DNA of 64,000 bases from Guadua angustifolia (lineage: Eukaryota; Streptophyta; Magnoliopsida; Poales; Poaceae), in NCBI GenBank assembly GCA_036346375.1, contig JAYEVE010000445.1, positions 248,001 through 312,000 on the forward strand, written 5' to 3'. Made by a program: the position numbers and the translations under genes. The notes beneath the pieces were generated by a model that saw nothing but the letters and a program-made list of their open reading frames with translations, was not told where the DNA came from and did not search any database. Shown in pieces: positions 1-11,652 of the stretch. The stretch's first letter is position 1, and each line of letters opens with the position of its first letter.

Positions 1-1057
1 CACCAGAGGCGGCAAAATGGCGAGCTGGCGGGGCTTAATTGCTACGGTATGGTGCGGGAGAGAGCGAGGACGAACGTGGCGATGATCGAGCTCTTGTTGA
101 CGCAAGTGATGAGACGATTCGAAGAGACGATGCATTGAATGGGGCTTGGTTAAGTGCGCTGGATTCGGGAGAGTTCGCTCGGTCGCAAGAACAGGAGGAA
201 GAAGGAGCTGACGAGTGGGGCCTGGGTCCACCGGTCAGTGAGGTGAGGCGCCAAAAAATTGCTCCTGGTTCAGATGCTTCTAGTCTATGATTTAATTGTG
301 CTACCAATTCATGGTAGAAGATATCCAAACTTTTTGACCAAGGTCTTTGAACAGGGTTTGATGTCTGGTAAAAGTTTGATGTTAAAATGAGTTATTGAAA
401 AATTATTAATATTCCTTCAACAGTGACTGCTCTAATTTCTTGTTCGGATTTTGATTTTTATTTGAGACAAATTGAAGTCTATTATTTTTGAAATTTTGTT
501 TTTCAAATGTATTTGATCTCAGAATGCTTCTGTAAAATTTTCAAGCCAAAATATAGTTCCATTATTTTATAAACATTCTGACATTGCAATTTCCATATTT
601 TCAGAGTTTCTATTTTTAAATTTCAAAAAGTATTAAACCACATTATTAATTTATAATATTTTTACCAGAGGTATATATTGCATTGAGGTTTTCATGATAA
701 ATTTAATAGCTCCATATGAATTATATAAATATTTTATAAATTCGACAATTCATTGTTTCGATTTAAAAGTTGTCTTTTCGTTTTGTCTCTTTATTTCTTT
801 ATGCATAAATTTTCATTTGCTGGCTAAAATGATTTACATTGAATGATCAGGGTTCTCATGGCAATTTTCTAAATTTTTACTTTTTACATTTTTGCCTTTT
901 CCTCTTTTTCATTCTTTATTTCCCTTTTGTTTGATTTTTCTTGCAACACAAAAATCCAAGAAAATACAAATAAAGCAAACAATATTCAGAAATTCTAGAA
1001 ATATTCACAATCAAATTTAAATATTATATTTTTACTGTTCTCAACTTTTGGTCACAT
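1..1057 (-). mobile_element. Family L long-LTR element, copy 0 (5' part, cut by window edge)
   Basis: The reverse complement of this AT-rich stretch follows the first kilobase of L copy 4 (33236 onward) and copy 3 (22400-23351). Shared landmarks include the 'fetch' of short T- and A-rich blocks, the 'accagaggtatat' region near 665-680 and a TTTTACTGTTC block near 1030. Its 5' terminus near 1057 should read TGTAACA on the minus strand but has decayed. Positions 1-290 are GC-richer, as is the matching region of the other copies. The small overlapping ORFs there show no recognisable domain. The 3' end lies outside the window, so size and target duplication cannot be checked. Confidence 0.6.
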
Positions 1058-1198
1058 TATACTGATGACCACCTTCTTGTCGAATCTAAAAGCGGTCATG
1101 GTACCTATCATATGGTTGGTCGCTCTGGTGTCGAGATACCAAAGAGTGTCGTCGCGTGCTTCATCTTGGTCCAGCTGCGCAAGAACTTTCCCTTCCTC
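1058..1198 (-). pseudogene. Ty1/copia protease fragment (old host copia element)
   Basis: Read on the minus strand this encodes an EEGKVLAQLDQDEARDD stretch followed by WYLDTRATNHM. That is the copia aspartic protease neighbourhood, where W-x-LDTGA-x-NHM is usual; the catalytic DTGA reads DTRA here. It continues in frame from the gag piece at 4607-5126 once L copy 1 and one copy of its target duplication are removed (EIH then LEEGK). It is cut on the left by L copy 0. This is a short dead remnant of the oldest TE layer in the window. Confidence 0.75.
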
Positions 1199-1203
1199 TA
1201 GAT

Positions 1204-1381
1204 TGTAACATTCCGTTTTTCAACTTCTTTGTGCTTGAATTTAAAAATCCGAACTCGTTGCAATTTATTTGAATTTAATTAGCTTAATTTGAATTTTCAG
1301 AATCAAAAAGGATTTAATTTGAATAAACTATAAATCAAATTAATTATTTATTATTTTTATTGGGTTCCTTGTGCTTCATTT
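1204..1381 (+). repeat. Left arm of 170-bp inverted repeat of L copy 1
   Basis: This arm matches the reverse complement of 4432-4601 at about 95% by eye, with one gap of about 9 bp in the right arm. The long arms resemble Mutator-type ends, but the flank is 5 bp rather than 9 bp and the sequence is the normal 5' end of family L. Confidence 0.85.
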
Positions 1382-4031
1382 GATTTTTCGTATTTTTGGA
1401 GATTTTTGAATTTATTTGCTATTTATTTGGATTTATTGAAGTGATTTGGATTTTACGGCATTTTAATTAAATCGGAAATTATTTTAAATCTTTTCTCCCT
1501 CTGCTTGGGCCGAAGCTCCTGTTCATTCGCTCGGCCCATCTCCTGTGCAGTCCGGCCCAGCCGTCTCACCAAAACCCTAAACCTAATCAAGCCCAACCGT
1601 TGGATGTTGATCCAACAATCAACACTCGCCCCGTGCCGTGAGTGATGAAGGCCACCCGATCAACCGCGATCAACGGCTCCCCGTGTGCCACGTCGCCCCG
1701 AACTCACGCCGCCGCCCGTGCCGCCCGCCGCCCGACCAACCTCGGCTTCCGCGTCATTTCCCGTCGCCCTAGGCTATTTAAGGCCTCTCCGGTTTCAACG
1801 CCGCACTCTCCTCTTCGCGCCGCACAATTTCCCTCTTTTCTCTCCGGCGGAGATGCCGTCTAGAGGCCGTTGGATCTCACCGGAGTTCAAGCAGCCGTCC
1901 CGAGCTTTCTCCGCCATTTTTCCCTCAACTCCGGTAAGTCTCAAATGACGTCGTGGGTACCGTTGAGTTCCTTATGCCACCCTCTTTACATTCCACCATT
2001 TCTCAGGCTCGATCCATCACCCTTGCGCCGCTTCGCCTGTCGTCTTCCTTAGCACCGGCGCGGTAGAGCTGCTCCGTCGCCGTCGACTCCCTCCGTCAAA
2101 CTGCACCGCTCGATCGTTCACCTTCGGTTCGGATCACGGCCACGTCTTTCCAGCCACACCGCCGCACCGTCGCTATCGGATCAATTTCGAACGTCCGGAT
2201 CTGCGCCACCTATTTCCACGCAGTAAGCACCGAGTCACCGCCCTGTGTCCGCTACGTGTACGCCACGTAGGCCCTAACCCTCGTGTGGCCGTCGTCGTCA
2301 GCATCGCGTGGCGCCGCGTGCCAGCCATGTGTGCGCCACGTCGCCGTCACTGTCCGCCCTAGATCTGCGTGGCGCCATGGTAGCGCCACCTCATCGCCGT
2401 GGATCTGCATGTCCGCCACGTACACGCCACGTTTTGCCACGTGCGCGCCACATCACATACCTCGTCCACGTCACCCATGCATTCATCTGTGAACTCGGTT
2501 CACGTAGACCGTGTCAATGACACCTGGGCCCCACTTGTCAGCGCACATATTTCACATTTTCTGATTTATTCCGAGAAATCCGAATTTCCAGCCAATAGCG
2601 TAGTGACACGTGTCAGACCCTGTTATTTTTCTGAATTTCTCTTCCATTTAAACTTCGAAAGGCCCGTTCTCCTCCGTTCGAACTCCGATTCGAACAATTC
2701 AAAATTTTAAATTCATATAAAATCAAGATCTATCTGTTGGTGTCATTTTTATGAATTTTTGGATTTTATTTATTTTGTTTTATTTATTTCTTGCCTCAAT
2801 TTGCGTGTTTCGCGTGTAGACGACGCAGCGGTTGAGCGAGAGGAGCATCCGGCAGAGGTAGCAGCAGCGGGAGAGGGTGAAGGCATGTCACCCTTGACCA
2901 TATTGAACCCAAGTTTATGAAAATATTACTTTGCTTTAAATTATTGCATGCTTATTATTTGCGTATCATACTTTAAATACTGTTTTAATGCTTAGCTATA
3001 TTCCAACTTTGTTATGCCACATTGATATTCAACTTGACAACCTTTGACACCTTAGGAAAACTAATTACTGTAATTAATGGTAATCATTTTGTTATGGGAC
3101 GGTAGAAAGATACTTAGCCATGCTTAATCACGTCGGTACCTTACCATTATGGAAATGCTTTCATATTTGATTCAAAATGAATTGTGGAAATTATGGCAAT
3201 TGGTGTTGCCGGTATTAATTTGAAAATAAAAGTGAAAAATAGTTTAGACCGGGGCGGATTGGCTGTATGGCGGGTGCGGGATCACAAAATTCAGAATGTG
3301 ATTGTCGCCCTAGTCAATTAAGGACCGGTCGTGTGTTACCTTGGGCCATGCTATACAGTACAACCACATGTCTATTATGGGTACGACCGCTAAGTAATTT
3401 GCATGTATCGTTATTTGACTTCGCCATTTGGGTTGTGCGGTTTCTTGGGAGGGTACTTGCAAGGCGCAAGAGGGCTTCTGTCTTGGGCGGTTAGCCCTAA
3501 CGTGATGAAACCTTAGCGCGAGTCAGTAGCGGTATTATGCATTGGAAAGGCCTTGTCATGATCTCCTATTTGGCACACCAAAGGAAGTGTGTCAATAGCT
3601 TGGCGAAAGGAGTTGATCATGTCGTGTGGGTAAAGTGTACCAGCTCTGCAGAGTCTTAAAAACTACTTGAGTAGCCGTGCCCACGGACAAGGGCAAGCGT
3701 GGAACGCTTTCACATAGTAGATTTTCTGGTTTTTGGTTTTAAATGGAAAAATGATGGATTTGGTTTAAAATGAAAAATGTGGTTGGGAATCATGAGCGCT
3801 AGAGCTCCGGGTTTTAGTTTGGCTGCTAGAGCCAACCGTGTAGTTGGAACACAGGAAAATTGTTATATTTCAAGTTAATCATTTATGCTATTTACATTTT
3901 GTTAAATCTTTGCTTTATGAAATTATTACTTGTATTTAAATTTCAATTTAAACTTTATGCAAATGAACCCTATATGCTTCCTTTGTTCAAGCCTTGCATT
4001 TAGTTATTTGCATTAAGTTTCGAGACTTCTT

Positions 4032-4050
4032 TGAGTATGTTGCATACTCA
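4032..4050 (+). other. Conserved hairpin of family L (copy 1)
   Basis: TGAGTAT-gttgc-ATACTCA: a perfect 7-bp stem with a 5-nt loop. The other copies read TGAGTAC/GTACTCA, so both arms changed together here and pairing is kept. Confidence 0.75.
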
Positions 4051-4431
4051 CCTCGCTTTCATGGGTCGCTTATTCCATAAAGCAGATGAAGAGATCAGAG
4101 CATGCAATCATCCCTTCGACATCGTGGTGAAGACTTTGATGAGGAGGATGACTCGATCTTCTAGGGAGCGTACCCAGATGGTTACTGTGGGCTGTGATTG
4201 GCTCTTTTTGTTCTACATTTCATTGCTACATTTTTACTTAGCCGTAAGGCTCCATACTTGTAATAATGTGATGATGGATGTTTATGTTGTTGCACTCTTT
4301 TGCTTATTCTTGTTATTTACTTTTGATATGTGTGTTATCATCATTTGACATTTGTGTGTGCTATTTGTTCCTGGACTAGCACGGTGGAAACACACAGGGG
4401 TCGGATTTCGGTGATCCGGGTCCCCACAGAG

Positions 4432-4601
4432 GAAATGAAGCATAAGGAACCCAATAAAAATAATAAATAATTAATTTGATTTATAGTTTATTCAAATTAA
4501 ATCCTTTTTTATTCTAAAAATTCAAATTAAATTCAAATAAATTGCAACGAGTTCGGATTTTTAAATTCAAGCACAAAGAAATTGAAAAACGGAATGTTAC
4601 A
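4432..4601 (-). repeat. Right arm of 170-bp inverted repeat of L copy 1
   Basis: An inverted copy of 1204-1381, joined directly to the 3' terminus of the L body. The other complete copies (2, 3 and 4) have no counterpart at this place. Confidence 0.85.
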
Positions 4602-4606
4602 TATAT

Positions 4607-5126
4607 GGATCTCCGAGGAGGCCATCACCAAGGACGCCGGAGGAGGTGTTGTCGGTGGCTCGTCGTGCTGCGACTTGCAGGCATGTACCATGAGAAGAGT
4701 TGGCTCCTTCTCCTCAGCCTCAGTGATGTGGACTCCTTTGTCTTTTGCCTTTCGGCAGTCGTGGGCCCAATGCCCTTTGATGCCGCAGTATCGGCACTTG
4801 TCGTTAGTGATGTTGTGGCTGGTGTTCGACGTAGAATTGTGAGCTCTTTCGGCATTGTCTCCCTTTCACCGCGGCTTGCTTTTCCGGATGATGAAGAGGT
4901 GTCGGACTGGCGTTCCTTGAGACAAGCTAGCCACTCTTCTTCAGTGAGCAAGAGTTTCCCGCTGGCGTTGTCTGATCCCAGTTCAGAGGTACGATCCTCG
5001 ACAGCCCTCAGCCTCCCCGTCACTTCCTCTATTGACATAGCCGAAAGATCAAGCATTGTTTCAATACAGAGAGCAATTTGAGAGTACCGTGATGGCGCGA
5101 CACGCAGGATTTTCTTGACAACTTTC
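4607..5126 (-). pseudogene. Ty1/copia gag, C-terminal part with zinc knuckle
   Basis: On the minus strand this starts KVVKKILRVAPSRYSQIAL and continues through MSIEEVTGRLRAVEDR, typical of the UBN2/gag family of grass copia elements. A frameshift near 4865 leads into the frame that carries a CCHC zinc knuckle, CRYCGIKGHWAHDC (about 4811-4770), followed by an acidic linker ending EIH at the L copy 1 junction. It is the direct continuation of 23352-23546, from which it is separated by L copy 3 and G1. Gag binds and packages element RNA; this copy is dead. Confidence 0.85.
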
Positions 5127-5326
5127 TGTGCTAGCGACCCCATTTTTACATAAATGCAAAAATCAAAATCTCATGTGCATACAATGCTAGTCCCATGATT
5201 AGTAGCTAGCACGCACATTTACAACAATTGATACCATATCCATACTCTTTATTACAAATAATAAGGGCAATATACACAATAAGATCTTACAATTCAGAGT
5301 ATTGCAGCGGAAAGAATCAAAGGTCT
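5127..5326 (-). mobile_element. Family L copy 3, 3'-terminal piece left of G1
   Basis: The reverse complement matches the last 200 bp of L copy 4 (about 37395-37605), including a 'gctagctact...gggactag' block and a CACA end (TGTGCTAGCGACCCC on the plus strand). The rest of the copy lies at 19914-23351, so gypsy element G1 inserted within it. The outer flanks (CTTTC on the left, GCCGA on the right) do not match, and a few gag codons are missing between them. This suggests a small deletion or a recombinant solo LTR. Confidence 0.75.
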
Positions 5327-6003
5327 TGTTGATTTAGGGTGGCGTCCTTTGGCCGGTGGCGCTTGATCAAGCGGACCCCCGAGCTCGGGAGGCCCGGCCT
5401 CGACCTGGGTGCATACCGAGGCGCTCGACCTAGAGCGCGCTAGATCCGAGCGCGGCCCCGCTCGACCTCGAGCCCGGGCGGGCCCTTGTTCGGGGTCACG
5501 GTCCACCCTTGGATTTCGGATCAAGCATTTGACCGACGGTTGCTCAAGGCGCGAGTCGTGGGGCAGGCGCGGATGCGTGCAACGAGTTCGGGGCGGTTAC
5601 TGCTGGCCCTCAATGTGCATGAAGGCCATTTCCCAGGAATCTAGCCCAGTCGTTGCGTGCTGGGGAGGTATAAAATCCGAAGGAGCACAGTCCTTTGGCA
5701 ACACGAAGACAACACACAACGCGCCCTAGCTCAAGCTTAGACTTAGCCATTGTTAAACTTGAGCTGTAAAACACCCTTGTACTCAGAACTAGCCAAAAGA
5801 ACTGCCGCAAGGCGACTAGAGTAGAGCTGTTACCTCCATAGGGGCTCGAACCAGTATAAATCTCGGTCTTCCGCTCGTTGTCGTCTTGCTCCGACCGCAA
5901 CCACGCCTATACTTTTCCTCCGACTGAGTGAAGCGCAGCTCGGGTCCCGTATCACACCGACCCCTAACTCACTTCTTGCGGTCGGCGATCCCGATCGTCG
6001 GCA
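5327..6003 (+). repeat. G1 5' LTR
   Basis: It starts TGTTGATTTAGGG and ends ATCGTCGGCA, next to a primer-binding-like site. A likely TATA box (GGTATAAAAT) lies at 5668-5677. It matches 19272-19913 along its length, with many indels. Several copies of CTCGACC are present. Confidence 0.8.
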
Positions 6004-6004
6004 A

Positions 6005-6022
6005 TTTGGCGCCAAATGGGCG
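6005..6022 (+). other. G1 primer-binding-site-like sequence
   Basis: TTTGGCGCC directly follows the 5' LTR end, where a tRNA primer-binding site is expected; many Tat elements have a similar TTTGGCGCC core. The tRNA cannot be assigned by eye. Confidence 0.5.
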
Positions 6023-6067
6023 GATTGCTTCGCTTATTCGCAGGAACAACATCAAGAACCCAGGAGC

Positions 6068-8640
6068 ATGGCGCACTTCATCGACGGACTTTCCTCGAGC
6101 GTGGATTCAGGCACGGACTCCGACTCCGTGTCCTTGTTTACGCCCTCACCGCCACCCTCGGCAAAGACGTTACGATGGTGGGCGGCGAGGCGTGGAGGAA
6201 ATGCGGATGACCGTGATCCGCAGACCCTTGAAGACGCCCGCCGGATGGTGCGTCGCCATCAACAAGCCATAACCGCCCTCCGTGAAGCCCAGAGAGGGCC
6301 AAGCCGTCCTCTGGGCCCCAGTCTCCTCTCACGGGAGGCGCCTCCGAAGCTATCGCCGGGTCATGGTCGACCCGATAGGCGAGGTCGGAGCTCTTTGGCC
6401 AAGCCGGCGAAGAGCTCGATCGGCCGCTGACCGAGGTCGCGCCCGCAGCACCAAAGCCAACACTCGGGACCCGCTCCCGGAAGAGTGATGACAACACGCG
6501 CCGCGCCGTCCAGCGACCCGTCGGACGCCCCCACGCAGAGGCGCCCCGAGCGGCGGGCTCGGGATGAGCTTTGGCGCAGCGCCGGCGCCCTGCGAACACC
6601 GCACCAGCGAGGCAGCCGAGCCTAGCCACATGAACTCTGAGTCGACCGGCAACAGGTCTGCAGACCTCTCCCCAGACGTTCCGCCCAGGCGCCGTAAGGT
6701 CCAGGACCGCTTGCGCTACCTCCCAGGTGATTCCCGCGCCCGGCACCGTGGTCGCTCCCACCGAAGGTCGGGCCGCCGGGGCAGCCTCGACTCCGAATCT
6801 GGTAGCAGCAGGGACCTGGTCGGTGATGACCACAGCCGGCGCGCACCCATCCCGGCCTATGGCTGCATGGCGTATTTTGACGGTCTGCGCCGCGTGCGGT
6901 GGCCGGCTCGGTTTAAGCCCGCGCTGATCGAGCGCTTCGACGGGACTAAGAACCCCGATGTGTTCTTGTCTATCTATTCGACCGCAATCCTGGCGGCCGG
7001 TGGGGACGAGCTGGTGATGGCAAACTACCTCCGACCGTCTTTGGGCCCGGAGGACTGCTTTTCAACCGAAACTTTGGTTCCTTGGTCGTGGCGCCAAATC
7101 GAGCGCCCTCGCTCCAACTTCGAGTTATTCTGAGAGACCGGGAGGAGAAGGACTGGACGCGTCATCGGGGCAAGAATGAGCATTTGTGTGATTTAATGCG
7201 GCGGTTTATCCGCACAAGAAACCCGATTCGAGCATCTCCGGACAAGCGATCATCAAGGCATTCAAATATGGCGTCGCGACCGGCGTATCTTGAAGACACG
7301 GAGATCACCTCGAGGCTCAGCGTCAACAAACTTTTCCGCATGGCGGAGCGATATCTTGACGCGACGACGCGATCCATTTGAAGCGCGACTACGACCAAGG
7401 TAAGCTTGGTCTAAACCAAATAGAGGCCGGCCCGTCCAATTCCAGGGGTGCCGACCATGGCACCACCGCTAAGAAGCGGAAGAGCGACCGACGAGGCGGC
7501 GGCGGTCTGCCACGGGTGGTCGTATCGGCGGACGGCCACCGCGAGGTCCTCGAGGTCCGGGGTCAAGCTCGTGAGGGCTCCAAACCCTGCCAAGGTCGGC
7601 CTCGACCTCGTCGAAACAAAACCGGCCAAACAAGAGGGCGGTGACAGGCCCTGGCAGCCGATGCGAACCGCAGGGGCGAAGCGCTCGGGGTATGACGAAG
7701 CCAAGTTCTGCCTGTTTCATAGGGCGGCCGGCCACGACCTGCGGGCCTGCGGGCTTGGTAGAGCAAGCTGGACGCCTTCTATGATGGGCGGGGCAAGATG
7801 CCCGTGCTCCCGAAGGATGACGACCAGATCGACAGGGTGAACGCCGGCACGGAGCACGACGACCTCGACTTGGAGTTCCAGCAGGGCGAGCACCGGATCG
7901 ATGTCATCTTTGGCGGCTCGTCGGCTTACGATCAAAGGGAGGTCAAAGCGCCATATGAGCCATCTACCGGTCGCCATTTGGAAGGCCCATCGGCGACCGC
8001 AAGTGGGCGGGGCCACCATCACCTTCTCTCCGAAGGGCGCCCTCCCGTGTATGGCTCGAGACCTAAAGACCGCCTTGGTCGTGACCCGACCATCGGCAAT
8101 ACCCATGATCAGACACGTCATGGTCGGCGGCGAGCTCTCTAAACTTGTTGCGGTGGGAGAACTCGGCCGGATCAGATTCCCGGTCGAAGGTCAAGAGCGT
8201 CGCCATACCCTTCTTCCGGGATCGTTCGGGAGCTCGACCATCCCCAGGGCGGTGGTCTTGCCGTGACCTTTGGTGACTCGGACAACTTCCGCGACCGAGT
8301 GGTCACCTTTGAGGTGGTCGAGGGTGACCTCCCATACAACGCCATTCTCGGGCGGCCCGCCTTGGTCAAGTTTATGGTGGCCAACCATTATGGCCATCGG
8401 TGTATGAAGTTGCCTAGCCCGAACGGCATCATTACCGTGCGGGGAGACCTGCAGGCGGCGCATGGGTGTGAGACCAAAGCCCTAGCTCTTGCAGGCATGC
8501 TGCCCCAGTGCGGTCCGGAGGCAACGGCAAAGAGCGCCCGCCAGAAGGCGGCGATCCACCAGTGGCGCGACAAAGGCCGTGCCGAGGAGGGCGACCCGAC
8601 CAAGTGCATCCACGTCTCGCCCGTGAGTTCCAAATAGGAA
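6068..8640 (+). pseudogene. G1 gag and aspartic protease region (broken)
   Basis: The coding sequence jumps between frames. Recognisable parts are the retrotransposon gag domain at about 6900-7065 (RFKPALIERFDGTKNPDVF, then AAGGDELVMANYL), a zinc-knuckle-like FCLFHRAAGHDLRAC at about 7706-7750, and the C-terminal half of the protease at about 8260-8460 (VTFGDSDNFRDRVVTFEV, then ILGRPALVKFMVANHY). ILGRPAL after the flap is the usual Tat protease signature. The catalytic D-S/T-G was not found intact. Gag would form the particle and the protease would cleave Gag-Pol; neither can work here. Confidence 0.8.
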
Positions 8641-9760
8641 CTCGAGCTCGTCACCTTCCGCCAGCGCCAACAAGGGTATATTCGCAGGAGCCCGCGGACA
8701 TGCCCGGCGTTCAAGGAGGTGATCGAGCACAAGTTGCGAGTGAGATCCGGCTCTCGACCATGCGCCCGAAGCTGCGTCGTTTCTCCGGAGAAGGTCGCGG
8801 TCATCAAGAGAACCTCGACAAGCTCTGAAGGCCGGCTTCATCCGTGAGATCAACTACTCGAGTGGTAGCCAACCCGGTCATCGTCGCGAAGAAGGGAGAA
8901 AGTGGAGAATGTCGTCGACCATACGAGGTTAAACTCGGCTTGCGAAGGATAAGTTCCGCTTAGCGCATCGACTAGATCGTCGACTCCACCGCGAATGCCA
9001 AGATGTTGAGCTTCTTGGATGCCTACTCGGTACCACGAGATCAAGTGGCGGTCGGCGAGCGAGCAAGACTTCCTTCATCACGCCGTTTGACACCTATTGC
9101 TATCTGACCATGTCGTTTGGTCTGCGCAATCACGGGGCCGCGTCAAATACGCGATGACCAAGACATTCAAACCCGGATCGGGCAAAACCTTGAGGTCTCG
9201 TGGGCGACATCATCGTCAAGAGCCCCTCCGAGGGCGACCACGTTCGCGACCTCGAAACCTTCGCCAACCTCCGCAGACACAAGATCAAGCTCAATCCCGA
9301 AAAGTCGTGTTCGGTAGCGGCGTCGGGCAAGGTGCTCGGCTACATGATCGGGGCTCGGGGTTGGCGAACGGAGAAGATCGAGGCGATCGAGAAGATGGCG
9401 CCCGACCTCAATCAAGCAGTGCAGAGCCTCACCGCCGCATAGCCGCCTCAGCTGAGTTCATCTCGAGGCTCGGCGGGCTCCCATTCTTCCAAACTCTCAT
9501 AAGCACGGGCTTGAGTGGACTCGGGCGCGAGCGGTCCTTGACGAGCTGAAGGTATACTGTCGCCCCCACCCCTCCATAACGCCACAACTTGGCGGCGGTT
9601 CTTCGCTCTACCTCGCGGCCACCTCCTGTTGTCGGCGCCGTCTGATGGCGAACGGGTCTCAGCGGACCCAATTTATTACGTCGTGAGGTCTTGCGGCGAA
9701 GAGCGCTACCCTGAGTGCGAAAAGCTGTATGCTCTCCTCATGGCGTCGCGCAAGCTCGGC
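8640..9760 (+). pseudogene. G1 reverse transcriptase / first RNase H region (broken)
   Basis: Fragments in several frames match Tat-type RT: VFKEVIEHKLRV-like text near 8715, VDHTRLNS near 8917, and a palm-to-thumb piece at 9200-9442 (VGDIIVKS, HVRDLETFANLR, KIKLNPEKS, then EKIEAIEKM). The YxDD motif, normally just before xVVKS, is lost (VGD). The 3' part (about 9600-9760, ending KLYALLMASRKL) fits the connection to the element's own RNase H. No enzyme can be made. Confidence 0.75.
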
Positions 9761-9929
9761 ACTATTTTCAGCGCATTCGTGGTCGTCTGAGCAACTTCCC
9801 GCTTGGAGACATCTTGCGGAACCAGACGGCAGCGGCGCGCCGCCAAGTGGGCTATGGGGCTGGCGGCGTTTGATGTCGGTCGTCGCTCGAACGACCATCA
9901 AGTCGCAGTGCTCGCCGACTTCGTGGTCG

Positions 9930-10330
9930 GCAGTGTGCCATAATCTGCGCCCGAAACTGGTCGAGGGCAAAAAGCCTTGGGTCATGTTCTTTGGCGGCTC
10001 GAGGTCCTTTAAGCGCTCGGGGGCTGGCATCCTTATTCTCACACCGCACGGCGAAGAGCTGAGGTACATGGTTCATTTTGGGTTCGCAGCGACCAATAAT
10101 ATGGCAGAATACGAAGCTCTCTTGGCGAGCCTCCGAGCTTGCAAGGCTTTGGGCGTCTTGTGGGTTCGTCATAAAAAGCGACTCGGCTAAATCGTCAACT
10201 TGATACAACAAGGAGTACCAATGCTCGGGAGATTCGATGTCGAAATACCTTGCCGAGGTGCGCAAAATGGAGAAGTGGTTTCAGAACTTGGAGATCAAGC
10301 ACATCCCGTGAAGGACAACTCGGTAGCGAT
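9930..10330 (+). pseudogene. G1 second (archaeal-type) RNase H-like domain
   Basis: WVMFFGGSRSFKRSGAGIL, then NNMAEYEALLASLRACKAL (about 9975-10155), is the FDGS...GAG...NN-AEYEALL pattern of the additional RNase H domain that marks Tat retroelements. The usual first catalytic Asp (FDGS) reads FGGS. The reading frame is lost after about 10190, although text such as KHIPREDNS is traceable near 10300. Confidence 0.75.
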
Positions 10331-10419
10331 TTCCTCTCCAAGCTCGCCTCCTCGGCGATGAGATCCCACCCGACGTCATCCTAGAGGCGTTGGTGGCTCC
10401 CTCGATCTCGAGCAGAGGC

Positions 10420-11652
10420 CTTGCTCGTGGCGGTCAAGGTACACCTCCCTGGGCCAAGTCCATCTGTGATTTCCTCGCGCAGGCGACTTACCACCCGACC
10501 CTGCCGAGAGGAGCGGATCAGCGCAGGGCGAGTCTATACACACTCGTCGAAGGGAAGCTCTACTGGCGACATGTTTCAGGCATCCTGGCGCGGTGCGTCT
10601 CCGCGGAGGAAGGTAAGTACCTACTAAACGACATCCATTCGACCTCTGTGGAGCACATTCTTCAGTCTGGGGCGATGGTCGGCAAGCCTTCCGCATGGGG
10701 TATTATTGGTGGCGGCTCTTCAAGATGCTCGTGATATCGTCCGCACTTGCCGCGCATGCGGTTCCACGCCCGGAAGTCGCACCACCGCCTCGCGCTCCGG
10801 ACCATCCGCTTCGCTGGCCCTTCTCGACATGAAATTTGGATATCCTCGACCCTTTTCCTCAAGCGGTCGGGGAAAAAGTTCTGTTCGTGGCCATCGACAC
10901 CTTCACCAAGTGGATCGGCGAACGGTCTCGACCATCACCGCAGGCGTGATTCGTTTTTTCGCTTGTTCGTGGTCACAGTGCACGGAGTTCCGTGCAAAAT
11001 TATCGCGACAATGGTACCCGGTTTACGGTGAGTTGTTCGAGGAGTTTTGCGAGAACTTGGCATCAAAATATGCTTAACCCGGTGGCTCGCCCCGAACAGC
11101 GGAGCAATGGAGCGCCGCCGGACAAATCGTCGAGGCGTCAAAAGCGAGTTGCAGATGAGCTCGAGCGCTTCTGACAAGACACAGGTGGGACGAACTTCCC
11201 ATTGTTCTATGGTCTATTCGTACTATGACGAGCGAGCCATGGGGTCCACACCCTTCGGCTCGAGTTCGGTACCAAAGCAAATCTGCCTCCCGAGGTCCTG
11301 TTGGGCTATGCGAGGTCGGCAGTCGACCAAGTCGACTTGAGCACTAACGGTCTCGACCTTACCCTCGCGGAAGAAGTAAGATGCCATGCCTTTTTCACGA
11401 TCAATGCACTACCGCAAGCTCTTCGCAGACATGGCGTCTCGGTCGGTACGACCTAGGAAGCTCCTTGTTGGGGACCTAGCCCTGAGATGGATTCAAGGCT
11501 CGTCCAGCACCAACAAGTTGTCCCCACGGTGGGAGGGCCCCTATAGAGTCGTTTCAGCAGATCGCGCGAGGGCTTACCGGCTAGCGATGCCCGATGGCAG
11601 AGAGCTCTCTAGCTCGTGGAACATAGATCAGCTCCGGAAGTTTTATGTGTAA
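10420..11652 (+). pseudogene. G1 integrase region (broken)
   Basis: Pieces of a Ty3/gypsy integrase occur in order. An HHCC zinc-finger zone lies at 10620-10760 (LLNDIHS, then a C-x-C rich stretch). A catalytic core beginning VFVAIDTFTKWI is spread over frames near 10880-10915. A clear C-terminal domain ends the polyprotein at 11652: LVGDLALRW, LSPRWEGPYRV, SSSWNIDQLRKFYV. The LSP-x-WEGPY-x-V motif is usual for this domain. Frameshifts and stops rule out function. Confidence 0.8.

Larger units (their letters stand above)
1204..4601 (+). mobile_element. Family L element, copy 1, with inverted duplication of its 5' end
   Basis: It starts TGTAACATTCCG and ends with the inverse, CGGAATGTTACA. 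Flanks are TAGAT (1199-1203) and TATAT (4602-4606). Removing the element plus one flank restores the copia reading frame exactly, so these are very probably a 5-bp target-site duplication with one mutation. The body (1382-4428) is collinear with L copies 2-4: a GC-rich, gene-like zone at 1640-2500, a GTAAGT at about 1934, a TTGACCATATTG block near 2897, a 'gggtaaagtgtacc...ctctgcagag' block near 3629, and the hairpin at 4032. A normal LTR-type 3' end (GGTCCCCACA, 4428) is followed directly by an inverted copy of bases 1204-1381. No transposase or pol is encoded. Confidence 0.7.

Noticed and set aside
1204..4601. Mutator-like transposon with long TIRs
   Set aside because: The flank is 5 bp (TAGAT/TATAT), not 9 bp; the arms are the normal 5' end of family L; and no transposase is present.
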